A stretch of DNA of 15,599 bases, taken from the NCBI GenBank assembly GCA_900539645.1, contig UQCY01000032.1, positions 1 to 15,599 of the forward strand. Direction: 5' to 3'. A program made the position numbers and the translations under genes. The DNA is from an uncultured Clostridium sp. GTDB lineage: Bacteria; Bacillota; Clostridia; Peptostreptococcales; Peptostreptococcaceae. Shown here piece after piece: positions 1 to 6,749 of the stretch. Under the pieces are notes generated by a model that saw only the letters and a list, made by a program, of their open reading frames with translations, searched no databases and was not told the DNA's origin. The first letter of the stretch is position 1, and the number at the start of each line of letters is the position of its first letter.

Positions 1-110
1 ATTTATAAAAAGAATTTCAATTATTATTTTAATTATAGATTTATTATTTTTGGACATAATTATTAAATTCAGAGTAAAAATAATAAGTCGCAAAATAGGG
101 GAGGTAGATT

Positions 111-2042
111 ATGTTAGGAAATACTAAAGTTAAAAGTCAAGGATTATGCAAGTATTGTGGTAAAAAACTTGCAGCAAATGAAATGTTGGAGCACTTATCA
201 GAGTGTAAAAATAGGGAGAAAAAAGTTTATGATTCAAAAAGAAAAAAAGAAGGTTTTTTCGATATTTTAATAACTTCAAAGTCAAATGAAGATTACTGGA
301 TGATAATAGAAGTTAGTGAAAAAACGATGTTAAAAGAAATAGACACATTTTTAAGAGAAATATGGGTAGGTAATGAGGATTGTCTAAGTGAATTTAAGAT
401 TGAAAATATAAAGTATAAATATCTTCCAAGTGGAAGAACTCTATACGTTGAACCAAATCAAAGTATGTATCATACAGTAAAAAATATTTTGGAAGAAGGG
501 AAAACGTTTAATTATACTTATGATGAAAGTAAGTATACAAAAATAGAGTTAAATGTATTTAGATATAGAGAAGGAATAAGACACGAAGAAGAGGATATAG
601 TACTACTATCTAGAAATATTTCTCCAAAGATAACATGTTGCAAATGTCGACAAAACCAAGCTATTTGGGTTGATTCAGAGATGTATTCTTTAGGATATGA
701 TGCCTTTTGGTGTGAAGAATGTAGAGAAGAAATCAGAGAGAATGCTGGGATAAAAGAGTGGGAGCTATTAGATAATTTGTTACCTATTTGCAATTCGCCT
801 AGGATGGGAATTAATGATTATGAAGGCAGCGACTTTTATGCAGATGAATTTAAAACTGATTTAGATAGAGAATTAGTCAAAGAAAATGAGCCTAAAAAAG
901 TAAAAAAAGATACTATTGAAAAATTTAAAATAAATCAAGATGATGTTTATTACACCATAGATGAATGGGAAAATAACCAAATACAATTTGAAAATTTAGA
1001 AGTGGAGAGAGATTTAGCTACATTAAAAGAGTGGGAGGAATTGTATCTTGAAGCTGAAAAGATAAAAAGGTTTAAAGTATGGGACTATTTATGTGAGTTT
1101 GAAATTATAGCTCTAAAAAGGAAAGGACAAGAACCTATCTTCTATAGTATATTAGGCGAAGATGGGAAAGAATATGGCGTAGATGTATATGAGGGATATG
1201 ATGACTTTAAAACATTTATGATGGATTGCTATTCTGAAGAACTTAATATATCAAAAAACTATGTTAAAGCATTTAAGAGTAATTTATCATGCCGTTGGGG
1301 TAATTTAGAGGAACTTTCACAAGAACAGCTAGATATTATAAAGAAACTAGAATCTAAATACAATGGCAAAAAAAATTGGCTTTATTTTATGTCATTTGAA
1401 GAAGGATATAGTCCATGCAATCTTGAAAGAGATGAAGTAATACGTATGACGAAATATTTAAAAGATCTTGGAATAATTCTAGAAAAATTTATTGGAAAAT
1501 TTATGAGTAATGTTGATATAGATTTTGATGAGATAATGTGTGTAGAATATATAGAAGAAAAGGACGATTGGAAGCTATATAAAGAAAAAAATCCACTAGA
1601 ATTCTATAAGCTATCTAAAATAAAAGATGAAGATAGAAACAAACTAAACATATTAAAGTCAACTCCAAAGGTCGATTCAATTTTAGATGTAGATATAATA
1701 CCTTTAAGAAGGGTTGTAAATGATAAAAAATACAGTAAACCTTTAACTCCGTCTATATATGGAATGGTAGATGTAAGAACTGGAAATTTAATAAGTAATA
1801 AAATTTCTGAACCTAGTGAAGATGTTGAGGATCTACTTGCAAAAGAAGTAATAAGATTTATAGATGAAATTGGAAGACCTAAAGAAATAAGAACTGCAAA
1901 TATGCTGATAGAATCAAAATTGTATGATATGTGTGATGAGTTAGATATAGATTTAAAATTAAAGAAAAGCTCAAATGTAGGGAAAAAATTTGGTGAATAC
2001 ATAATGTACAGAAAAGAAATAGATACTAAGCTATTAAACTAA
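111..2042 (+). CDS. Zinc-finger protein with pRiA4b ORF-3-like domain (hypothetical)
   Basis: A 643-residue protein of unknown function. It opens with a possible zinc finger (C13, C16, H28, C32). Residues about 50-225 resemble the plasmid pRiA4b ORF-3-like fold, with the typical 'IDTFLREIW' segment at 77-85. Inside that part lie more cysteines, C176/C177/C179 and C201/C204, which look like a zinc ribbon. The middle (about 325-460) is rich in acidic and aromatic residues and recalls domains often fused to this fold. The last 100 residues (about 535-640) form a compact alpha/beta-looking segment similar to DUF6930; that name is from memory and uncertain. There is no signal peptide or membrane segment, so it is probably cytosolic. 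The start is ATG with a good ribosome site, GGGGAGG at 100-106. Nine of its ten Gln codons are CAA, unlike the core genes, which hints at separate origin. It stands alone and ends at a shared terminator. The biochemical role is unknown. Confidence 0.8.
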   Translation: MLGNTKVKSQGLCKYCGKKLAANEMLEHLSECKNREKKVYDSKRKKEGFFDILITSKSNEDYWMIIEVSEKTMLKEIDTFLREIWVGNEDCLSEFKIENIKYKYLPSGRTLYVEPNQSMYHTVKNILEEGKTFNYTYDESKYTKIELNVFRYREGIRHEEEDIVLLSRNISPKITCCKCRQNQAIWVDSEMYSLGYDAFWCEECREEIRENAGIKEWELLDNLLPICNSPRMGINDYEGSDFYADEFKTDLDRELVKENEPKKVKKDTIEKFKINQDDVYYTIDEWENNQIQFENLEVERDLATLKEWEELYLEAEKIKRFKVWDYLCEFEIIALKRKGQEPIFYSILGEDGKEYGVDVYEGYDDFKTFMMDCYSEELNISKNYVKAFKSNLSCRWGNLEELSQEQLDIIKKLESKYNGKKNWLYFMSFEEGYSPCNLERDEVIRMTKYLKDLGIILEKFIGKFMSNVDIDFDEIMCVEYIEEKDDWKLYKEKNPLEFYKLSKIKDEDRNKLNILKSTPKVDSILDVDIIPLRRVVNDKKYSKPLTPSIYGMVDVRTGNLISNKISEPSEDVEDLLAKEVIRFIDEIGRPKEIRTANMLIESKLYDMCDELDIDLKLKKSSNVGKKFGEYIMYRKEIDTKLLN

Positions 2043-2057
2043 TAAAACACATAAAGA

Positions 2058-2087
2058 AAAAACACCTTCGATTTCGAAGGTGTTTTT
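2058..2087. terminator. Bidirectional rho-independent terminator
   Basis: Near-perfect hairpin with arms 2058-2070 and 2075-2087 around a four-base loop. A runs on the left and T runs on the right give a U tract on both strands. It lies in the 68-bp gap between two convergent genes, so it can serve both the zinc-finger gene and the LysR gene. Confidence 0.85.
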
Positions 2088-2110
2088 CTATTATTTTAAA
2101 AGTAATTAGT

Positions 2111-2971
2111 TTAAAGATTGTTCAGTAATTGAGTAAGAACCCAATTATTATGATTTTTTAGATAATAAATTCCCTGATTTGCGGTAATAACACTATCGGA
2201 TACCTCTCTAAAAGTCATAGAAGCATTGCGGAATTCATCTGCTTCATGTCTAGTTGTAAAAATAATTGATTTATTTATAGAACCAGTAATTAAAAGAAGT
2301 TCCATATCGTCCTCTGATTTTATTCTAGAATGAGGTATATCTGTGTGTTTTTTCATATAGCTTATATGTGTATCAAGCACATATACATCCTCTTTTGCAT
2401 TTACAATATCATTCATTGTAACAGTATCTTTTCCAGCTAGCTCGTGATCTTTTGGAATCATTATGCCAAAAGGACAAGAGCGAACAAGCTTACTGCCTAT
2501 GTTTTCAGGAAGTTCTAAAGTCTGTGATACATACGCTAGAATAATATCGTATTTACCACTCAATAGATAATCGGCATAATAAGCATCCTGGCATCTATCA
2601 AAAATAATATCGACGTTTGGGTATTTTGATTTTAAAGCAGATACTGCAGGGTCTAAAATATTAAGAGAACTGAATCCGTACATACCTATAGTCAACTTAC
2701 CTTTTGAGTACATTGAACTAAACTTTGTTTTCATAACCGCATCTTCATACGCTTTCAAAATTTTTACTACTTCTTTGTAGAAGATTTCTCCTTGAGGAGT
2801 TAATGATACATTTCTACTATTTCTAATAAATAATTCTGTACCCAATTCCTCTTCGAGGTTTTGAATATGATGACTTATTGCGGGTTGAGCGATGTGACAT
2901 TCTTTAGCTGCCTTTGTAAAATTTTTGTTACGTGCAACACTTTCAAAATAATGTAGTTTCTCAATTTTCAT
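2111..2971 (-). CDS. LysR-family transcriptional regulator
   Basis: A 286-residue LysR-type regulator, close to the usual family length of about 300. Residues 1-60 form the winged helix-turn-helix: 'FTKAAKECHIAQPAISHHI' covers the HTH at about 18-36, followed by 'LEEELGTELFIR' and 'LTPQGEIFY', all classic family signatures. Residues about 90-286 form the periplasmic-binding-protein-like effector domain, beginning 'GKLTIGMYG'. The start is ATG with GGTGAT five bases upstream on the minus strand. The effector and target genes cannot be told from the sequence. LysR proteins often control a divergent neighbour, but here that neighbour is veg, 348 bp away, so the regulator may mainly control itself or act elsewhere. 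Its Gln codons are mixed (4 CAA, 3 CAG). Confidence 0.93.
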   Translation of the reverse strand: MKIEKLHYFESVARNKNFTKAAKECHIAQPAISHHIQNLEEELGTELFIRNSRNVSLTPQGEIFYKEVVKILKAYEDAVMKTKFSSMYSKGKLTIGMYGFSSLNILDPAVSALKSKYPNVDIIFDRCQDAYYADYLLSGKYDIILAYVSQTLELPENIGSKLVRSCPFGIMIPKDHELAGKDTVTMNDIVNAKEDVYVLDTHISYMKKHTDIPHSRIKSEDDMELLLITGSINKSIIFTTRHEADEFRNASMTFREVSDSVITANQGIYYLKNHNNWVLTQLLNNL

Positions 2972-3217
2972 ACTTAATCACCAATTAAAAAATTTATTTT
3001 TTAGTAGATATAGCAGATACTTTATTTAAATACTTAATAATAAGAATATCTAACTATAAGAAAACATGTATACTATTTATTATAAATGAAAATATCAGAA
3101 AATACAAAAGAATTTTAAGTCCAATAGAAAAAATCATATATATATGTGTTATATATAAAAAATCTATAGACAGAAAAAAATAATACAATAGAATACTGTA
3201 TAATATCGAAAATCATA
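2972..3217. other. AT-rich divergent intergenic region
   Basis: This is the left part of the only gene-free stretch longer than 300 bases in the window, between the LysR gene and veg. It is extremely AT-rich, with runs of alternating TA around 3136-3157, and shows no plausible coding frame or RNA gene. It holds a weak minus-strand promoter candidate for lysR. Its right border is the first of two plus-strand promoters for veg. A TATAAT at 3199-3204 has no recognisable -35 at the right distance. Confidence 0.6.
3079..3107 (-). promoter_or_regulatory. Candidate lysR promoter
   Basis: On the minus strand TTGTAT (3102-3107) is followed after 17 bases by TATAAT (3079-3084). This would start transcription near 3072 and leave a leader of about 100 bases before the LysR start codon. 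The -35 matches consensus in only three or four positions and the region is AT-rich, so chance is possible. Confidence 0.35.
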
Positions 3218-3246
3218 TTGACAAAATGTAAAAAAATATATAAAAT
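3218..3246 (+). promoter_or_regulatory. veg distal sigma-A promoter (P1)
   Basis: Perfect -35 TTGACA (3218-3223), a 17-base spacer, then TAAAAT (3241-3246). The predicted start is near 3253, just before the -35 of the second promoter. Together they form a tandem pair feeding veg. Confidence 0.65.
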
Positions 3247-3259
3247 AATTAGTTTAGGG

Positions 3260-3288
3260 TTGACTAAAAAATGAATTTGTGCTATTAT
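3260..3288 (+). promoter_or_regulatory. veg proximal sigma-A promoter (P2)
   Basis: TTGACT (3260-3265), a 17-base spacer, then TATTAT (3283-3288). The predicted start is near 3295, leaving a leader of about 25 bases with the Shine-Dalgarno directly in front of veg. This is the more conventional of the two veg promoters. Confidence 0.75.
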
Positions 3289-3319
3289 GTAAACATAGAA
3301 AAATTGGGAAGGTGATATG

Positions 3320-3592
3320 ATGGCAACAGTTCAGACTTTAGAAAACATAAAAACTACTCTTGAAAAGCATATAGGCAAAAGAGTGCAGCTAAAGGCTAAT
3401 AAGGGAAGAAAACAGATTGTCACAAAAAGAGGAGTACTTGAGGAAGCATATCCAAGTGTATTCATAGTAAGAGTAGACGACGGAGCTAATGGTTCATCTA
3501 GAATTTCTTATAGTTATTCAGATTTACTTACTTCTAATGTGAAATTACAGGTAATAAAAGCAAAATCTGAAGAGGATCGCAAAGTAAGCTAG
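3320..3592 (+). CDS. veg: Veg family protein
   Basis: A small protein of 90 residues, matching the Veg family length of about 86. The pattern 'LENIKTTLEKHIGKRVQLKANKGRKQ' near the N-terminus, then 'YPSVFIVRVD' and 'RISYSYSDLLT', is diagnostic. The fold is expected to be a small SH3-like beta barrel. In Bacillus subtilis Veg is very strongly expressed and affects biofilm gene control; its molecular action is not settled. Two ATG codons abut at 3317 and 3320. The second is preferred because it sits seven rather than four bases after the GG of GGAAGGTG (3308-3314) and gives the family-like start 'MATVQTL'. The position upstream of ispE matches Bacillus, but the sspF gene found between them there is missing. 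Two tandem promoters precede it and two terminators follow. Confidence 0.93.
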   Translation: MATVQTLENIKTTLEKHIGKRVQLKANKGRKQIVTKRGVLEEAYPSVFIVRVDDGANGSSRISYSYSDLLTSNVKLQVIKAKSEEDRKVS

Positions 3593-3625
3593 GAACAAGA
3601 TTTGAAAATTATAGAGTAAAAAATC

Positions 3626-3666
3626 TACAGTATACGATAAATAATCTATACTGTATAATTTTTTTT
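3626..3666 (+). terminator. Rho-independent terminator after veg (first)
   Basis: A nine-pair AT-rich stem (3626-3634 with 3647-3655) with a 12-base loop, followed by a run of T up to 3666. The stem is weak but the T tract is long. It lies 34 bases after the veg stop. Confidence 0.65.
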
Positions 3667-3705
3667 GAGCAAAATTTAATTATGTAACTCAAATTTGATT
3701 TAGAG

Positions 3706-3746
3706 AATAGGGAATTGTATATTATATACACAATTCCCTATTTTTT
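3706..3746 (+). terminator. Strong rho-independent terminator between veg and ispE (second)
   Basis: A 13-pair stem (3706-3718 with 3730-3742), including GGGAATTG against CAATTCCC, followed by six T bases (3741-3746). No gene lies between this and the first hairpin, so both act on the veg transcript. It insulates ispE from veg. Confidence 0.85.
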
Positions 3747-3803
3747 GTAGTATAATTAATTATATAAATTATTTATTTGCAAAATATGTCGGAGGATAGT
3801 GAA

Positions 3804-4685
3804 ATGAAGGTTAAATGTAGAGCTAAAATAAATTTATCTATAGATGTACTTGGAAAGCTTCCAAATGGATATCATCTTGTTGAAATGATAATGCAGTCGA
3901 TTGATTTATACGATATTCTCGACATAAAAGAGCGAACTGATGGAAAAATAGTACTTAAAAGCAAGAGTAAGGAAATACCACTTAATGAAAATAATATAGT
4001 GTATAAAGCAGCAAAACTCCTAAAAGAAAAAACAGGGGTAACAAAAGGTGCTGAAATTTTCATAGATAAGAGAATACCAGTTGCAGCAGGTATGGCTGGG
4101 GGGAGCACAAATGCCGCTGGAACTTTAGTAGCGCTTAATGATATATGGGAATTGGGGCTTAGTGAAACTCAATTAAAAGAAATAGGGTTTGAACTTGGCG
4201 CTGATGTTCCGTTCTGCATATCTGGAGGTGCGGTATTAGCAGAAAATTTAGGTGAACAACTTACAAATATAAAAGGTTTAAATAAAGATATTTTTGTGCT
4301 AGTATGTAAGCCAGAATTATTTGTATCTACAAAAAAAGTGTATGGTAAACTAGATATGTCTAATGTATCCAAAAGACCGGATAATAAATATCTTATAGAA
4401 TGTCTTAAAGATGATAAAATAGATGAACTTGCAAAAAATATGTGTAATGTTTTAGAATCTGTGACATCTTTAATGCATCCAGAGATAGAAGATATAGAAA
4501 ATATTATGAAAAGAAGTGATGTTCTAGGAACTATGATGAGTGGAAGTGGACCTACAGTATTTGGACTGTTTGATTCACAGGATAAGGCTGAAAAAGCAAA
4601 AGAAGAATTATTAGATAAATACAGACAAGTGTATCTTGTTAGAAGTGCTGAAAGGGGAATTGAATTAAATGGAAAATTTAACTAA
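3804..4685 (+). CDS. ispE: 4-diphosphocytidyl-2-C-methyl-D-erythritol kinase
   Basis: A 293-residue GHMP-family kinase of the MEP pathway. It phosphorylates CDP-methylerythritol with ATP on the way to isopentenyl diphosphate, in the cytosol. Visible motifs are the N-terminal 'AKINLSIDVLGK' with the likely catalytic Lys8, the glycine-rich ATP loop 'PVAAGMAGGSTNAA' at 92-105, 'GADVPFC' with the likely catalytic Asp134, and the C-terminal 'MMSGSGPTVFGLF' at 244-256. ATG 3804 is chosen because GGAGG (3791-3795) lies eight bases before it and the protein then begins directly with the family N-terminus. A longer reading from TTG 3777 would place the Shine-Dalgarno inside the gene. A TATAAT at 3751-3756, just after the terminator, may be the -10 of its promoter, but no -35 is evident. 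Its end overlaps the next gene by 17 bases. Confidence 0.96.
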   Translation: MKVKCRAKINLSIDVLGKLPNGYHLVEMIMQSIDLYDILDIKERTDGKIVLKSKSKEIPLNENNIVYKAAKLLKEKTGVTKGAEIFIDKRIPVAAGMAGGSTNAAGTLVALNDIWELGLSETQLKEIGFELGADVPFCISGGAVLAENLGEQLTNIKGLNKDIFVLVCKPELFVSTKKVYGKLDMSNVSKRPDNKYLIECLKDDKIDELAKNMCNVLESVTSLMHPEIEDIENIMKRSDVLGTMMSGSGPTVFGLFDSQDKAEKAKEELLDKYRQVYLVRSAERGIELNGKFN

Positions 4686-5340
4686 ATTAAATTTAGATAA
4701 CTATAAACCACTTAGAGATGTTGTCTTTGAAAGTTTGAGAAAGGCTATAGTAGAAGGAAGTCTAAAACCTGGTCAAAGACTTATGGAAGTTCAGTTAGCA
4801 GAACAGTTAGGAGTAAGTAGAACACCTGTAAGAGAAGCGATAAGAAAATTAGAACTAGAAGGATTTGTTATAATGCTTCCTAGAAAAGGTGCATATGTAG
4901 CTGATATGTCTGTTAAAGATATAATAGATGTATTAGAAGTTAGATCTGCATTAGAAGGTCTTGCAGCAAACTTAGCAGCAGAAAGAATGGATGAAAAAGA
5001 AGTAGAAAATTTAAAAGAAATATCAGAGTCACTTAATGTTGCAATGGAAGGTGGAAACCTTGATGAAATTCTTAAAAAAGATGTAGAATTCCATCAGTGT
5101 ATATTTGAAGCAGCTGGAAATAAAAAGCTTACTCAGATGATAAACTCTCTTTGGGAACAGGTATATAGATTTAGAGCAGGATATATGTCTGATAAAAATG
5201 CAATGATAGGTATAAAAGAAGAACATGCTCATCTTATAGATGCTATAGTAAGTGGTGATGGAGAAAGAGCATCTAAATGTGCTAAAAATCATATAGAAAG
5301 AGCAGAACAGTATATGATAGATAAAGCGGATAGAATATAA
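4669..5340 (+). CDS. GntR-family regulator, FadR subfamily (FCD domain)
   Basis: A 223-residue regulator. Residues about 12-80 are the GntR winged helix ('LAEQLGVSRTPVREAIRKLELEGFV' spans 43-67, followed by 'PRKGAYVA'). Residues about 85-215 are the all-helical FCD ligand domain. Residues that usually bind the metal and organic acid are present: D138, H142, H186 and H208, in 'DVEFHQ', 'EEHAHLIDAI' and 'AKNHIE'. The family senses small carboxylic acids and represses catabolic genes, but the ligand here is unknown. The start codon lies inside the end of ispE, with AGGGGA (4652-4657) about 11 bases upstream, so the two genes are translationally coupled. murI follows after 26 bases. Co-transcription with isoprenoid and cell-wall genes gives no clear target. 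Confidence 0.93.
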   Translation: MENLTKLNLDNYKPLRDVVFESLRKAIVEGSLKPGQRLMEVQLAEQLGVSRTPVREAIRKLELEGFVIMLPRKGAYVADMSVKDIIDVLEVRSALEGLAANLAAERMDEKEVENLKEISESLNVAMEGGNLDEILKKDVEFHQCIFEAAGNKKLTQMINSLWEQVYRFRAGYMSDKNAMIGIKEEHAHLIDAIVSGDGERASKCAKNHIERAEQYMIDKADRI

Positions 5341-5366
5341 GGTATTAATCGATAAGGAGATTTATT

Positions 5367-6170
5367 ATGGATAAAAGAGGAATCGGTGTTTTTGATTCTG
5401 GATTAGGAGGTCTTACAGTATTAAAAGAAATTAAAAGGATACTTCCTAATGAAGACCTGGTATATTTTGGAGATACTGCTAGAGTACCATATGGTCCTAG
5501 ATCTAAAGAAACGATAATGAAATATACTTTTCAAGCGATAAATTTCTTACTAACAAAAGATGTAAAAGCTATAGTAATCGCTTGTAATACAGCTACAGCT
5601 AGAAGTTTAGTTGAAGCACAAGAAAAGTATGACATACCTATAATAGGTGTTATAGAGGCTGGTGCTAGAACAGCTGCAGCATCTACAAAGAATGGTAAGG
5701 TTGGTATTATAGGAACTGAAGGGACTATAAAATCAAAGGCATACAATACTGAAATCAAAAAAATAGATAAAAGAATAAAAGTATACGGTAAGGCTTGTTC
5801 TTTATTTGTACCTATAGTAGAAGAAGGTTGGGCAAATACTGAAGTTGCTAGACTTACTGCAAAAGAATATTTAAAAGATCTTGAAGAAAAAGGAGTGGAC
5901 TCTATAGTACTTGGATGTACTCATTATCCACTATTAAAAAGAACTATAGGTGAGGAAGTAGGGATGGAAGTCAAACTTGTAAACCCTGCTAGAGAAACGG
6001 CAATAGACCTAAAAAATATACTTATAGAAAGAAATCTTTTAAATACAAAAGAGGAGCTTGGGGAATGTAAATACTTTGTATCGGATATAAACGTAAAATT
6101 CCCATCTATAGCCAGAGAATTTTTAAAAACTAAAATAGAAGTTGAAAAAGTAGAGATACAGAGATATTAA
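5367..6170 (+). CDS. murI: Glutamate racemase
   Basis: A 267-residue cofactor-independent racemase that interconverts L- and D-glutamate, supplying D-Glu for peptidoglycan in the cytosol. The two catalytic cysteines are clear: C73 in 'ACNTATA' and C184 in 'GCTHYPLL'. The N-terminal 'GVFDSGLGGLTVLKEI' carries Asp10, and 'YFGDTARVPYG' at 33-43 is also family-typical. Length is normal. The start is ATG with AAGGAG (5354-5359) about seven bases before it. It lies 26 bases after the GntR gene and 24 before the DUF1934 gene, within one operon. Confidence 0.97.
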   Translation: MDKRGIGVFDSGLGGLTVLKEIKRILPNEDLVYFGDTARVPYGPRSKETIMKYTFQAINFLLTKDVKAIVIACNTATARSLVEAQEKYDIPIIGVIEAGARTAAASTKNGKVGIIGTEGTIKSKAYNTEIKKIDKRIKVYGKACSLFVPIVEEGWANTEVARLTAKEYLKDLEEKGVDSIVLGCTHYPLLKRTIGEEVGMEVKLVNPARETAIDLKNILIERNLLNTKEELGECKYFVSDINVKFPSIAREFLKTKIEVEKVEIQRY

Positions 6171-6194
6171 ATTTATTATAAGCGAGGAAATATA

Positions 6195-6602
6195 GTGAGT
6201 AATAAAATAATAATAAAAACAAAACAGTACGATGTCGACGGAAATATGGACACTATAGAGCTAAAAGCGTATGGTCAGATTATAGAAAAAAAAGGTAGTA
6301 TCTATATCAAGTACAATCAAAAGGAAGAAGATATGGAAGTGAAAAATACCATAAAAATATCAGAAGACTGTATAAAGGTTATAAAATCTGGAAGTGTAAA
6401 TTCTACAATGACATTTACTAAAGGAAATAAACACACAAACAAATACGCAACGCCACAGGGAATATTTTTAATAGATACTAAGGTAAACGACTTTAAAATC
6501 TCAAATGGAGAAAAGAAATTAGAAGTACATTTGGATTATATGATAGGAATCCAAAATATGTTTGCTGGAAGAAATAAAATGATTATCAAAGTTGAAAAAT
6601 AA
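6195..6602 (+). CDS. DUF1934 (YwiB-like) protein
   Basis: A 135-residue protein of the DUF1934 family, which includes Bacillus YwiB. It is predicted to be a small beta-barrel resembling calycins. Family-like parts are the alternating-strand N-terminus, 'IYIKYNQKE', 'TMTFTKGNKHTNKYATPQG' and the C-terminal 'LDYMIGIQNMFAGRNKMII'. No catalytic residues can be named and the function is unknown. The start is GTG, supported by GCGAGG (6183-6188) about six bases upstream; no in-frame ATG lies near. In Bacillus the family gene sits next to argS, but here it is the last gene of the ispE-murI operon and is followed by a terminator. Confidence 0.85.
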   Translation: MSNKIIIKTKQYDVDGNMDTIELKAYGQIIEKKGSIYIKYNQKEEDMEVKNTIKISEDCIKVIKSGSVNSTMTFTKGNKHTNKYATPQGIFLIDTKVNDFKISNGEKKLEVHLDYMIGIQNMFAGRNKMIIKVEK

Positions 6603-6634
6603 TTAAATTAAAAAAATAAGAGAATAATTTTTAT

Positions 6635-6659
6635 AAGGTAGCGAAAAAGCTACCTTTTA
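6635..6659 (+). terminator. Rho-independent terminator after the DUF1934 gene
   Basis: An eight-pair stem AAGGTAGC/GCTACCTT (6635-6642 with 6649-6656) with a GAAAAA loop and a short T tract. It closes the ispE operon. Confidence 0.75.
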
Positions 6660-6749
6660 TTGCATTTATTTGGTATTATTATACTTAGGCGATTTATATA
6701 ATAATATAAATCATTTGTTTACGACAAAATTTAAAAAGAGGTAGTAAAT

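Noticed and set aside
518..793. Minus-strand open frame inside the zinc-finger gene
   Set aside because: It lies antisense to a gene with strong domain signals, is Ser/Ile/Leu-rich as expected of an antisense shadow, and has no ribosome site of note.
1604..2002. Minus-strand open frame of 132 residues
   Set aside because: Antisense shadow of the C-terminal domain of the zinc-finger protein. The Phe/Ser/Ile-rich composition is not protein-like.
3136..3157. TA-rich palindromic stretch upstream of veg as a hairpin RNA or repeat element
   Set aside because: It is simple alternating AT sequence with no GC pairs, no flanking T tract and no second copy in the window.
3777..3803. TTG start extending IspE by nine residues
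   Set aside because: The ribosome site GGAGG at 3791-3795 lies inside the extension and points to ATG 3804, which also matches the family N-terminus.
6661..6749. Promoter for tilS
   Set aside because: TATACT (6680-6685) and TATAAT (6697-6702) occur, but neither has a -35 at 16-18 bases that matches more than half of consensus.
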